NCBI GenBank assembly: GCA_002900535.1
Contig: MUGC01000010.1
Location: forward strand, 1 to 13,861
DNA: 13,861 nucleotides
Direction of reading: 5' to 3'
DNA from: Thermoplasmata archaeon M9B1D
GTDB lineage: Archaea > Thermoplasmatota > E2 > DHVEG-1
Part shown: positions 5,247 through 13,350 of the stretch, in pieces
Layout of the letters: every line of letters starts with the position of its first letter
Position numbering within the stretch: position 1 is the first letter of the stretch
Notes under the pieces: generated by a model
What the model was told of the DNA's origin: nothing
Database searches by the model: none
What the model saw: only the letters and a program-made list of their open reading frames with translations
Made by a program: the position numbers and the translations under genes

Positions 5247-5600
5247 ATGAAGACTATATTAGTGGTGGATGACGAATCTGATATAAGAGATAGCATTAAA
5301 ATGATACTTGAAAAAAAAGGATATAATGTTATTACGTCATTTGATGGAGATGACTGCTTAAAAATTTTAAATCATTCAAAAATTGATTTAGTACTACTTG
5401 ATATTATGATGCCAGGTAAACCAGTATCAGAAATAGTTGAAAACATAGAAAATGTTAAAATTGCTTATGTAAGTGCTATCCAGATTTCTGATATTGAAAA
5501 AAAAGAATTATCGACACAGGATAATATTGTGGATTTTATTCAAAAGCCATTTGATACGATAGAACTAGCTGATAAGGTAAAAAAAATACTAGGTGAATAA
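5247..5600 (+). CDS. Stand-alone response-regulator receiver domain
   Basis: 117 residues, the size of a lone receiver with no output domain. The acidic pair is Asp8-Asp9 (VVDDE), the phosphate-accepting residue is Asp52 (LLDIMMPG), the switch residue is Ser76 (VSA) and the conserved lysine is Lys100 (QKPF). It is therefore likely to be phosphorylated by a histidine kinase encoded elsewhere, since none is in this window. The ATG is preceded by GGTGA at seven bases. The next gene starts two bases after its stop and uses GGTGA inside this gene's last codons, so the two are translationally linked. Like CheY-type receivers, it probably acts by binding a partner, and the neighbour is the obvious candidate. 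Confidence 0.9.
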   Translation: MKTILVVDDESDIRDSIKMILEKKGYNVITSFDGDDCLKILNHSKIDLVLLDIMMPGKPVSEIVENIENVKIAYVSAIQISDIEKKELSTQDNIVDFIQKPFDTIELADKVKKILGE

Positions 5601-5601
5601 G

Positions 5602-6153
5602 ATGACTTCTGCAGAAGATTTATTCTATTATCAATCAACACTTATCCTGATGCCAAGTATTGAATACAATAATGTTATCACTCAATTACCAAAAAAATTA
5701 TCTGAAAAAAAAATATGTTACGTAACACTAAATAAAACCAAAGCTTCTTTAATTGATCTCTTTAATAAAGCGGAAATTAATACTGAAAATATTGTTTTTA
5801 TTGATGCAATAACCAAATCTATTAGCCAGGTTGAGAATACAAAAAATTGCTATCTTGTTAGTTCACCACAAGCATTAACTGAACTGTCAATTGTTATAAC
5901 TGAAGTTTTGCAACAAAAATTTGATTATTTGATATTTGACTTATTAACTACTCTAATGATTTATCAGCGAGAAGAAGAACCAGTTATAAGATTTATCTCA
6001 AATATTGTTAATAAAATTAAAACATCTGATTGTAAAGGTATATTTTATATTTTGAATATAAAAAAACATGAAGCGTTGATTGAGGAATCATTCATGGTTA
6101 TGGATAAAATTTTAGATTCTAAATATATTACCTTGCAAGAAGTAACTCAATAA
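5602..6153 (+). CDS. RecA/KaiC-like protein lacking Walker A, partner of the receiver
   Basis: 183 residues. I chose the ATG at 5602, five bases after GGTGA (5592-5596). GTG at 5593 is possible but overlaps that site. The layout resembles RecA/KaiC-superfamily signalling proteins of archaea. A first strand (STLILMPSIEYNN) sits where GxxxxGKT would be, but it has no glycine or lysine. Next come a 'KKICYVTLNKTK' strand and a Walker-B-like strand (DYLIFDLLTTL, 108-118). A final strand is followed by helices (GIFYILNIKKHEALIEE). It probably does not hydrolyse ATP and instead acts as a docking or sensor protein. It has no membrane segment. The family resembles the inactive RecA-like proteins common near archaeal two-component genes, though I cannot name it with certainty. 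Confidence 0.65.
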   Translation: MTSAEDLFYYQSTLILMPSIEYNNVITQLPKKLSEKKICYVTLNKTKASLIDLFNKAEINTENIVFIDAITKSISQVENTKNCYLVSSPQALTELSIVITEVLQQKFDYLIFDLLTTLMIYQREEEPVIRFISNIVNKIKTSDCKGIFYILNIKKHEALIEESFMVMDKILDSKYITLQEVTQ

Positions 6154-6332
6154 AACATGGTTTGTTTGAACATATAATTTAGTTATCTTTAATATTCAAA
6201 TTATTCTTATCTAACCATATATAGACATAATAAGGAAAAATTTCAAAAGCTATCACAGATATTTTCGTCATTAGATAATCATAAAAACTTGTAGATTCTG
6301 TACTAAACTAATCAGATATAGCAAATTATCTA

Positions 6333-7580
6333 TTACACACCCTCAGCTAAAAACGGCTCCTTTTTGTATGTAGTTTTTAGCTCTTCTTTAATAACCTCAG
6401 CTAATCTACGAATACCCTCTTTTATTACTTCATCATCAGAATATGAAAAGTTCAACCTCATCGAGTTATAATTACCTCCCTCTGGAAAAAACGCGTCTCC
6501 AACTACATAAGCTACTTTCTTATTCAGAGCCTTTCTAAAAAGGATAGAAGTGTTAATACTTTGCGGGAGTGTAATCCATATGAACATACCGCCTTTAGGG
6601 ATAGTCCATTTTACCCCTTTTGGAAAATTATTTTTTATTTCTTTAAGCATAAGATCTCGTTTTCTCTTGTACATTTTGCTTATTTTTTCTACTTGCTTGT
6701 CTAGATATCCACCATTAACATATTTATAAGCAATATACTGTGAGAATACGTTTGTGCAAAGGTCAGTAGCTTGTTTTGCTAGTATTAATTTTTCGAGTAT
6801 TTCCCTTGGTGAGATTATCCATCCAAGTCTTAACCCAGGGGCTAGAATTTTTGAGAAAGTACTCATATAAATTACTCTTCCTTTTGTATCAAATGATTTT
6901 ATAGCAGGTAAGGATTTTCCCTCAAAAATTAGATCGCTATATGGGTCATCTTCAACTATCAAGAAATCATATTTTGATGCGATTTCAATAAGCTCCTTGC
7001 GATGGCTAAGAGACATAGTCTCTCCTGATGGATTTTGGAAAGTTGGAACTGTATAAAGAAATTTTGGATATATTCCGGTTCTTCTTAAACGCTCCAAGTT
7101 TCTTCGTAATGAATCGATGTCAATACCTTCATCGTTCATAGGAATAGATTCACAGTTAGCTTCCAATGCTCCAAATGCTTGAACAGCTCCAAGATAAGCC
7201 GGAACATTGGTTAAATATGTATCACCAGGATCTAAAAAGCATAAACCAACTAAAAATAAAGCTTGTTGAGCACCACTTGTTATAAGAATATCATGTAATT
7301 CGCAGTTTATATGCTTTTTTTTCATCCGTTCTGCAAGTACACCACGGAGTTGAGTTAATCCCTCTGTTGTTCCATATTGCAATGCGTTTTTGATATCCTC
7401 TTTAAAAATATCTTCAATGCAATCATGGATTACTTCAACTGGAAATGCATCTGGATTTGGTAACCCTCCAGCAAAAGAAATCATTCCTGGTACCTGAGTT
7501 ATTTTTAATAATTCTCTTATTTCCGAAGCTCGTAGTATTTTAGCTCGTGTAGAAAATAATCGTTCAATATTTACAACCAT
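6333..7580 (-). CDS. PLP-dependent class I/II aminotransferase (2-aminoadipate/aromatic type)
   Basis: 415 residues, full family length, cytosolic. Landmarks: ISFAGGLPNPDAFP near the N-terminus and LQYGTTEGLTQLR at 67-79. Asn183 in QNPSG, and Asp211 and Tyr214 in VEDDPYSD, hold the cofactor ring. Lys244 in STFSKILAPGLRLGW is the Schiff-base lysine. Arg375 in MRLNFSYSD binds the substrate carboxylate. The 'AGGLPNP' start and 'STFSK.LAPGLRLGW' segment are typical of the LysN/Aro8-like group (2-aminoadipate, aromatic or branched-chain substrates) rather than classic aspartate aminotransferase. The exact amino acid cannot be read from sequence. The start at 7580 has only a weak Shine-Dalgarno. 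It is convergent with the receiver pair and divergent from the C25 peptidase gene, with no pathway neighbours. Confidence 0.9.
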   Translation of the reverse strand: MVVNIERLFSTRAKILRASEIRELLKITQVPGMISFAGGLPNPDAFPVEVIHDCIEDIFKEDIKNALQYGTTEGLTQLRGVLAERMKKKHINCELHDILITSGAQQALFLVGLCFLDPGDTYLTNVPAYLGAVQAFGALEANCESIPMNDEGIDIDSLRRNLERLRRTGIYPKFLYTVPTFQNPSGETMSLSHRKELIEIASKYDFLIVEDDPYSDLIFEGKSLPAIKSFDTKGRVIYMSTFSKILAPGLRLGWIISPREILEKLILAKQATDLCTNVFSQYIAYKYVNGGYLDKQVEKISKMYKRKRDLMLKEIKNNFPKGVKWTIPKGGMFIWITLPQSINTSILFRKALNKKVAYVVGDAFFPEGGNYNSMRLNFSYSDDEVIKEGIRRLAEVIKEELKTTYKKEPFLAEGV

Positions 7581-7905
7581 AGAAAAGTCCCATTTATGTG
7601 AATATAAAGGATTTTATAAATATTGGCATTTTTCATAATAAATTTTAACAATTTAAATTATAAAATTAGATAAAAAATTTGAATTTTTTAAAAACCTATA
7701 ATTGATATTAATAATTATTTTTAATCTTTAAGAAATAAATGTTATTATTTGTCACCAAAAAACAAAAATAGGGTTTACTTTTTTTACAAAAAAGTGTAAT
7801 TAATATAATTAATAAGTTTTTTACCTTATATAAGGAATAAATTTAAGTACTATGTTATATATATATTATTAAACTATTTATTAATGATAGTGGAGGTGTA
7901 AACAT
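7581..7905. other. Divergent promoter region between aminotransferase and C25 peptidase genes
   Basis: 325 bases, very AT-rich, with no open frame or structured RNA that I can support. It holds a TATA-like palindrome CCTTATATAAGG (7824-7835), a second TATA-like run TTATATATATATT (7855-7867) and an AT hairpin ACTTTTTTT/AAAAAAGT (7777-7795) with a loop too small to be stable. Either TATA could serve the peptidase gene. Confidence 0.5.
7892..7898 (+). promoter_or_regulatory. Shine-Dalgarno of the C25 peptidase gene
   Basis: GGAGGTG, seven bases before ATG at 7906. It is a strong site and settles the start. Confidence 0.6.
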
Positions 7906-10875
7906 ATGAAAAAGTTGATTCCATTGTTAGTAGTAGGATTTTTAATCCTAAGTGGATTTGGAGCTGTTGGTTTTACAGTAAATAACGATAACTATAATCA
8001 AATTGAAGAACAGTCAGATTTAGAATATAAAAGCTTGTCTTTGACAGAAACTATGATGATTTCTGAACCAAATATAATTTTAAAGGATGATTATGTAACT
8101 TTAGATATAAAAGAAGCGACTAGTACACTTTTAATAACAGGTGAACCTCAGATACCTGTTATAACAAAAACATTTACGTTTCCTGCTGGGACTATAATTG
8201 ATAACGCTGACATTATAATAGATTGGGAGGAGATCAGTCTAACTGAAAAAATAATGCCTTCTCCAGCACCGGAACCATTAACCTCAGAACCCGTAACCTT
8301 TGTCAATGAACGTAAAGAAATAGACGATACTGTTTATTCCAGCACAACAATGTATCCCTCTGAACCTTATACCATACGCACTGGATCAGGTTTAAAAGAT
8401 GGTGAACATGTATTATATTATAATGTCCGTTGTTACTCTCAATATTCGCCAGCAAATAATTTAATTAAAGTACCAAAAAAGATTGATATAAATATAGAAT
8501 ATAGTGAACCTATTGTACCATTATTTAGTGCAAACACATATGATTTTCTTATCATTACAGATAATAAATTTAAAGATAAAATGCAGGAGCTAGCAGATTA
8601 CAGAAACAATCAGGGCATTAAAACAATAGTGGTCACAACTGATGAGATCTATCCTAACTATAATGGAGTTGCTGATTGGGAGGATATCAAATTATTCCTA
8701 GCAGATGTTGTTAAAGATTGGGGTGTTGATTATGTCTTGCTAGCTGGTGGACACAAAGGACAAACAAATGAATGGTATATACCTGAATTTTTAAGCCATA
8801 ATTTTGATGGCGCCTATGCTGGCAATGGAGTAGCATATGACGAAACCTATGCTTCTGATTTATACTATGCTGATGTTTACCGTTATGATCAATATGGACA
8901 TGCAATAATGGATGATTGGGATAGCAACGGTAATGGAATATATGCTGAAGGACCATACTATAATAGTATTGATATACCTGATTATTATCCAGATGTATAT
9001 CTGGGACGAATTCCATTAAGATATTCATGGGAAGCAGATATCATAGTTGACAAGATCAAAGAATATGATACCAATATTAACCCATCATGGTTTTATAAAT
9101 GTGTTGTAGCTGGTGGAGATACATCACCACCTGCAAGAGATGAGCATGGTAATTGCGACCCTGGGGTTTATGAAGGAGAAATAGTATGTGATTTAATCGC
9201 AAGTCGTTTAAAATCAACAGGTTTTTCATCAACAAAATTATATACATCAAACAATGGAGATATCCAAGTAACAAGTTCAGATGATGTTATCCCTGTGATC
9301 AGTCAAGGATGCGGTTGGCTCGCTATGCAAACACATAGTAACCCTGCAACCTGTGGTAACTTCTTTCCAGAAGCACCAACAGAAGCAAATTTTACGCATT
9401 TCTTTACAATATTTGATGTAAAAAATTTTGATAACGATGGAATGTATCCGTTTTTTACACTTGATGGATGTCATAGTGGTCAGTTCAACGCTACAATGCA
9501 ACAAGTTGTCGATGCAGGCAGTATAGATTTTCCAAGATCTTATTTTCTTGAATGGGCACCAACTGATATGTGTTCATGGGCTCTTCTCCAGGAAGGTGGC
9601 GGGAGTATTGGTACCGTTGGAGTATCAGCTCTTGGTTATGGTTATATTAATGACTATATTATCGAAGGTCTTGGTGGATGGATAATGCCTAGATTTGCTC
9701 ATGCCTATGCTGTTCAAGGATTAGAAACAACTGGAGAAATATGGGTTCAAGGTATAACTGATTATATTAATATCATCGATGCTATAAATACTGATGAAAT
9801 TGATAGAAAAACTATTGAGGAAAGAGTGTTCTTGGGAGATCCAACTGTTATATTAGGAGGAGCACTGCAGACACTACCAGCTGATAGTTCCGAAGATGAA
9901 GATACATACGATAATGAGCAGTTTGAAAAACCTTCATTTGATGCTACTTCTATAGCAGATGTCCCCAGTTGGAATGAGGGACAGGAATGGACATTTAAAA
10001 TCTATGATTTTGATTTTTCATTTCATGAAGTAGAAGGTAGAGATATCGATATACATTTAACTGCAGGTGACCTCAATTTAATAGTTGAAGATGTAACTGG
10101 TGATACTTGCTCTCTCAAGTTAGCAATAGATAATGTTGATGGATCTTTTGACATTCACTTTGATCCATACACAGGCGAAGAACCAAAAGTTATTACTTTT
10201 GAATTCCCACAGTCTACTGCTATACAAGGAAACATATATTTTGAAAAAAGTAGTCTTGCTATAGGTAAAGTAGAATTAACCTTAGACTTAGTATTTGATA
10301 CACAAGAGCTTTTAGATTCTCTAGGTTTTGAACTGCCTCCTTTACTACAAAAATTTATACCCGAAACAATCCCTGTAACCGCTAATTTGATACTGGAATT
10401 TGACCACCCGTTTACTTTAATTCAATTCCCACTAAATTCTGATTCTGGATGGGGAATTGAACAAACGAAAATTACCATTGATGGAACAATAGAGTCAAAA
10501 TATTTCAGAATACTAAAAATTATAAACAATATTCTTGGAATATTTGGCATTGATTTGATCCCACCAGAACTTGCAAAATATCTACCAGTTATAGATATTT
10601 CAGAAGTACTAACCGATTTTGAGATTCCTGCTGAAATTGAAATACCTGGGTTAGAACAGTTTTTCAGAAAACCTCTATTTTTAGTTGATAAAATCCAACA
10701 GATAAATGTGGGAGCGGGTTCTTTCAATGCATACGATATTCAAATTGTACAAGGGGTTGGAGATTTATATTATTCAGATGAGGCTGAAATGATTGTAAAA
10801 TTTGATTTGAATCTTAACGACTATTGTCCTATTCTAAACAATTTAGAACTCGAGTTAATAAGCATGAGCAATTAA
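7906..10875 (+). CDS. Secreted gingipain-like cysteine peptidase (family C25)
   Basis: 989 residues. The signal peptide is at 1-~23 (KKLIPLLVVGFLILSGFGAVGF). Residues ~50-205 resemble the C25 propeptide region (YTIRTGSGLKDGEHVLYYNVRCY). The caspase-fold catalytic region spans ~212-652: YDFLIITDNKF, then VDYVLLAGG, then DVYLGRIP, with His477 (MQTHSNP) and Cys522 (FTLDGCHSG) as the likely dyad. It ends at EERVFLGDPTVILGG, the closing element usual in C25 enzymes. Residues ~685-989 are a C-terminal extension of beta-rich, unrecognised sequence. It acts outside the cell, on peptides or as a processing enzyme for surface proteins. Unlike the transglutaminase and propeller proteins it lacks the FPFFEKILNQ tail. 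The bacterial C25 member PorU processes C-terminal sorting domains; a parallel role here is only inference. Confidence 0.9.
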   Translation: MKKLIPLLVVGFLILSGFGAVGFTVNNDNYNQIEEQSDLEYKSLSLTETMMISEPNIILKDDYVTLDIKEATSTLLITGEPQIPVITKTFTFPAGTIIDNADIIIDWEEISLTEKIMPSPAPEPLTSEPVTFVNERKEIDDTVYSSTTMYPSEPYTIRTGSGLKDGEHVLYYNVRCYSQYSPANNLIKVPKKIDINIEYSEPIVPLFSANTYDFLIITDNKFKDKMQELADYRNNQGIKTIVVTTDEIYPNYNGVADWEDIKLFLADVVKDWGVDYVLLAGGHKGQTNEWYIPEFLSHNFDGAYAGNGVAYDETYASDLYYADVYRYDQYGHAIMDDWDSNGNGIYAEGPYYNSIDIPDYYPDVYLGRIPLRYSWEADIIVDKIKEYDTNINPSWFYKCVVAGGDTSPPARDEHGNCDPGVYEGEIVCDLIASRLKSTGFSSTKLYTSNNGDIQVTSSDDVIPVISQGCGWLAMQTHSNPATCGNFFPEAPTEANFTHFFTIFDVKNFDNDGMYPFFTLDGCHSGQFNATMQQVVDAGSIDFPRSYFLEWAPTDMCSWALLQEGGGSIGTVGVSALGYGYINDYIIEGLGGWIMPRFAHAYAVQGLETTGEIWVQGITDYINIIDAINTDEIDRKTIEERVFLGDPTVILGGALQTLPADSSEDEDTYDNEQFEKPSFDATSIADVPSWNEGQEWTFKIYDFDFSFHEVEGRDIDIHLTAGDLNLIVEDVTGDTCSLKLAIDNVDGSFDIHFDPYTGEEPKVITFEFPQSTAIQGNIYFEKSSLAIGKVELTLDLVFDTQELLDSLGFELPPLLQKFIPETIPVTANLILEFDHPFTLIQFPLNSDSGWGIEQTKITIDGTIESKYFRILKIINNILGIFGIDLIPPELAKYLPVIDISEVLTDFEIPAEIEIPGLEQFFRKPLFLVDKIQQINVGAGSFNAYDIQIVQGVGDLYYSDEAEMIVKFDLNLNDYCPILNNLELELISMSN

Positions 10876-10891
10876 ACCTAAAAAATTTAAT

Positions 10892-10912
10892 CTTTTTTTT
10901 TATTTTTTTTTT
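10892..10912 (+). terminator. Poly-T terminator of the C25 peptidase gene
   Basis: Two T runs separated by a single A, 17 bases after the stop codon, without a stem. Typical archaeal terminator. Confidence 0.7.
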
Positions 10913-10932
10913 ACAGTAAAAACTAAGTGTTT

Positions 10933-11127
10933 CTATAAAATTTTTAGACTAGTTGCCTTTGTACCATTCTTGGTATTTTCTTTTGTATATTCAATTTCAT
11001 CTCCTTTGCTGAGAAAAATTGTCCAAAAAGGAATATCATTTTTATGAATAAAAACATCTTCGCCGTCTTCACCTTCAATAAAACCATATCCTTGCCTTAT
11101 ACTGTACCATTTAACAATTCCTTTCAT
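10933..11127 (-). CDS. Cold-shock-domain nucleic-acid-binding protein
   Basis: 64 residues from the ATG at 11127 (MKGIVKWYSIRQGYGFIEG), the standard start of this family. GGAG lies twelve bases upstream. An in-frame ATG at 11145 would add six residues and might serve a leaderless mRNA. The RNP1-like motif is QGYGFIEG (12-19) and the RNP2-like motif is DVFIHKND (24-31). The remainder (KGDEIEYTKENTKNGTKATSLKI) completes the five-stranded barrel. Such proteins bind single-stranded RNA or DNA and act as RNA chaperones. The single-domain form is widespread in bacteria and patchy in archaea, so lateral acquisition is possible. It lies next to a small zinc-ribbon gene on the same strand. Confidence 0.9.
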   Translation of the reverse strand: MKGIVKWYSIRQGYGFIEGEDGEDVFIHKNDIPFWTIFLSKGDEIEYTKENTKNGTKATSLKIL

Positions 11128-11211
11128 AATTTTGTATAACTCCATTAAAAAAATAATAAAAAGATTTTTTGTTTAAAAAAGTTGACGATTATTCAAATTT
11201 AACTTTTTAAC

Positions 11212-11379
11212 CTAAAATCTTTTTGGTTTATGTTTCTGATAACAATCTCTACAATAAACAGGTCTAGTTCCATCTGGTTTAAAAGGAACTTCAGTTTCTG
11301 CTCCACAATCTGCGCATGTTACTTTATGCATTTCTCTTGGAGGTCTATTAAAACCTCTATTTCTATTTTCTCTATACAT
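11212..11379 (-). CDS. 55-residue CxxC zinc-ribbon protein
   Basis: A short gene, easily missed. The N-terminus is arginine/asparagine-rich and flexible (MYRENRNRGFNRPPRE). The core follows: Cys22-x2-Cys25 (TCADCGAETEVPFKP) and Cys43-x2-Cys46 (RPVYCRDCYQKH), ending in KPKRF. The pattern CADCG...VPFKPDGTRPVYCRDC is that of a small zinc-ribbon family common in archaea and some bacteria, with no settled function. The basic ends suggest RNA or DNA contact. AAGGA about ten bases before the ATG is a weak ribosome site. An internal ATG at codon 17 is possible. It lies 84 bases upstream of the cold-shock gene on the same strand, and a shared nucleic-acid role is inference. Confidence 0.85.
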   Translation of the reverse strand: MYRENRNRGFNRPPREMHKVTCADCGAETEVPFKPDGTRPVYCRDCYQKHKPKRF

Positions 11380-11401
11380 ACTTAATTTTTCCTTTTACAT
11401 G

Positions 11402-11428
11402 ATATTGCTTTGTTTATTAAGGCAATAT
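11402..11428. promoter_or_regulatory. Inverted repeat between the zinc-ribbon and PrsW genes
   Basis: ATATTGC (11402-11408) and GCAATAT (11422-11428) flank CTTAATAAAC on the minus strand, the likely TATA box of the zinc-ribbon gene. It could be an operator covering that promoter. As RNA, the following T run on the plus strand would resemble a terminator, but no plus gene lies upstream. Confidence 0.3.
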
Positions 11429-11450
11429 TTTTGCATACTGCTATGTAAGA

Positions 11451-11462
11451 CTTATATTTAAT
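11451..11462 (+). promoter_or_regulatory. TATA box of the PrsW-like gene
   Basis: CTTATATTTAAT. Its spacing to ATG at 11490 leaves almost no leader, consistent with leaderless translation and with the absence of a Shine-Dalgarno. Confidence 0.4.
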
Positions 11463-11489
11463 GATATCCATCGAAAACTCTCTTTTTAG

Positions 11490-12287
11490 ATGTTTAATCT
11501 TCAAAAGTATGTTTTTTTATTAAATGATAAATTAGTTAAAATTCTAAACGTTTTTAATGCTATGTCAATTTCAATAATTATAATATTATTTTTAATGGCT
11601 TTTCTTCCACCAATGATATACGTAGTTTGGATTAGAAATACTGAAAAATTTAACCGTGAAAAATGGAGACCAATAATCTTTTGTTTTTTATGGGGTTCAA
11701 CAATTGCTATAATTGCCTCAATATTTTTGGAGATATTCCTAGAAATCCCTGTGGCTATTACGTCTAAGGATTATACATCTTTTATGCTTATTATGACTGT
11801 AATCGTTGCTCCATTTGCAGAAGAACTTACAAAACCTCTCGCTCTTAGATTTAAAATCGTTAAAAAAGAACTCGATGAACTTGAAGACGGGTTAATTTAT
11901 GGTGCTGTTGCTGGTCTTGGTTTTGCAGCAACAGAAAATCTTTTTTATGGATATACTGCTTATACTTCTAAGGGATTGCTGTATTTCTTTGGCCTTATAT
12001 CAATTAGAAGCATTGTAGGATGCTTTCTTCATGCATCAGCAACTGCTTGGACTGGTTATGGGTATGGAAGATATATCATGAAACACTCAAGACTCATCAG
12101 TGTTGTACCTTTTTTATTACTTGCAATGCTTATCCATGGGTTTTATAATTTCATTCCTACTTATGGTGTAATCACTGGTTATGTTTCATCATTTTTTGTT
12201 GCAATTGCCTTTGTTTTGTTCTCAATTGTCATTGTTAGAAAAAAGATTCAAAAACTTGATAACAGAAATAATGAAAATATTTTATAA
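11490..12287 (+). CDS. PrsW-family intramembrane metalloprotease
   Basis: 265 residues with about seven or eight hydrophobic segments, so an integral membrane protein. PrsW signatures are present: Glu111-Glu112 with Lys115 (FAEELTKPLAL), GAVAGLGFAATEN with Glu149-Asn150, His181 (CFLHASATAW), and His216/Asn220 (LIHGFYNF). These motifs mark the family that includes the bacterial anti-sigma-factor protease PrsW and is distantly related to CAAX proteases. In archaea the substrates are unknown. No Shine-Dalgarno precedes the ATG, so leaderless initiation is likely. Met25 (MSISIII) is an alternative. The tail is basic (VRKKIQKLDNRN) and probably cytosolic. The phosphofructokinase gene follows after about 40 bases, without an obvious functional link. 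Confidence 0.85.
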   Translation: MFNLQKYVFLLNDKLVKILNVFNAMSISIIIILFLMAFLPPMIYVVWIRNTEKFNREKWRPIIFCFLWGSTIAIIASIFLEIFLEIPVAITSKDYTSFMLIMTVIVAPFAEELTKPLALRFKIVKKELDELEDGLIYGAVAGLGFAATENLFYGYTAYTSKGLLYFFGLISIRSIVGCFLHASATAWTGYGYGRYIMKHSRLISVVPFLLLAMLIHGFYNFIPTYGVITGYVSSFFVAIAFVLFSIVIVRKKIQKLDNRNNENIL

Positions 12288-12328
12288 AATGCAAACGTTA
12301 TCATTTTATAAATGTGAGAGGATCAATA

Positions 12329-13282
12329 TTGAAAAAAATTGGTGTTTTAACAAGGGATTGTGCAGGTGTTAACGCAGCAATTAGATCAATTGTTAGAACA
12401 GCTTGTATCTGTGATATTGAAGTAATTGGAATAATGCACGGATATAAAGGCTTAATAGATGGTGAGTTTGTCCACTTGAATCATCGTTCTGTATCTGGTA
12501 TTATAAATCAAGGAGGAACAATTCTAAAAACGAGTCGTTGCCAACGTTTTTATAATAAAGAAAGTCAAAAACAGGCAGTAGAAAATATTCATAGGATGGG
12601 TCTCGATGGTTTGATTGTAGTAGGTGGGAACGGCTCGTTGACTGGTGCACATATTCTTGCTTCAAAGTATAATATTCCTGTTATTGGTATACCTGCAACA
12701 ATCGATAACGATATAAATGGTATTAATCTCAGCATAGGTGCTGATACTGCTGTAAATGTAGCACTTGATGCTCTTGATAAAATAAGAGATACTGCAACAA
12801 GTCTTGAAAGAATTTTTTTAGTAGAAGTAATGGGTCGTACTAGTGGTTACATTGCAATGCAGGTAGGTCTTGCTGGTGGCTGCGAAGAAGTACTTGTCCC
12901 TGAACTTGATTCAAATATTGATGTTATGTGCAATGAGATACAAGAAGGTAATAGAAAAGGTAAAGTCAGTTGGATTATAATTATTGCAGAAGGAAAAGCA
13001 AAAGCTCATAATATTGCAGAGATAATTAATAATAAAACAGGACTCGAGACGCGCGTCGCAGTATTAGGCCATATCCAACGAGGTGGACGTCCAACATCTA
13101 CGGATAGAATACTTGGTGCAAGACTTGGAAACTATGCAGTTGAAGTTTTAAAAAAAGGTGTTTCTAATCAGTGTGTTTATCTAAAAAATGATGTTTTAGA
13201 TACTATTCCTTTAGAAATAGCTATACAATCCAAACAAATAAATGTAGAAGATTTGTATCGTTTAATTAAAATTTTAATCTAA
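12329..13282 (+). CDS. PfkA-type phosphofructokinase-like protein with altered phosphate-donor site
   Basis: 317 residues from TTG at 12329, seven bases after AGAGG. GTG at 12314 is possible but would contain that site. The fructose-6-phosphate side is intact: TIDND (Asp126, Asp128), EVMGRTSG (168-170 MGR), AEGK, and TRVAVLGHIQRGG (Arg242, His248, Arg251). The donor side is not standard. The first loop is GVLTRDCAGVN, where family members have GVLTSGGDAPGMN or GVLTGGGDCAGLN, so a glycine pair is missing. The GGDGS loop is GGNGS, with Asn101 where the Mg-binding Asp normally sits. Pro-Ala-Thr precedes the catalytic Ile-Asp, so there is no PPi-type lysine. It may use a different phosphate donor or act on a different sugar phosphate. 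PfkA-type enzymes are uncommon in archaea. Confidence 0.85.
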   Translation: MKKIGVLTRDCAGVNAAIRSIVRTACICDIEVIGIMHGYKGLIDGEFVHLNHRSVSGIINQGGTILKTSRCQRFYNKESQKQAVENIHRMGLDGLIVVGGNGSLTGAHILASKYNIPVIGIPATIDNDINGINLSIGADTAVNVALDALDKIRDTATSLERIFLVEVMGRTSGYIAMQVGLAGGCEEVLVPELDSNIDVMCNEIQEGNRKGKVSWIIIIAEGKAKAHNIAEIINNKTGLETRVAVLGHIQRGGRPTSTDRILGARLGNYAVEVLKKGVSNQCVYLKNDVLDTIPLEIAIQSKQINVEDLYRLIKILI

Positions 13283-13305
13283 ATCAAATCACAAAATTAA
13301 ATTTC

Positions 13306-13316
13306 ATTTTTTTTTT
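13306..13316 (+). terminator. Poly-T terminator of the phosphofructokinase-like gene
   Basis: A run of ten T shortly after the stop codon, between convergent genes. Confidence 0.6.
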
Positions 13317-13350
13317 AAGATTATTTTATTTTTGATAAGGTAAAGAATAT

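Noticed and set aside
7777..7795. AT hairpin ACTTTTTTT/AAAAAAGT as a terminator or operator
   Set aside because: The loop is only two bases, the stem is almost all A-T, and no gene ends nearby. Chance in a homopolymer-rich gap is the likelier reading.
8711..9504. Three minus-strand open frames inside the C25 peptidase
   Set aside because: Their composition (His, Gln, Leu rich) is that of reverse-complement shadows, and the plus-strand frame carries clear C25 motifs.
10422..10727. Minus-strand open frame of 101 codons
   Set aside because: It is antisense to the C-terminal region of the C25 peptidase, without a ribosome site or domain pattern.
12181..12372. Plus-strand open frame of 63 codons
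   Set aside because: It overlaps the end of the PrsW gene and the start of the phosphofructokinase gene, both well supported in other frames.
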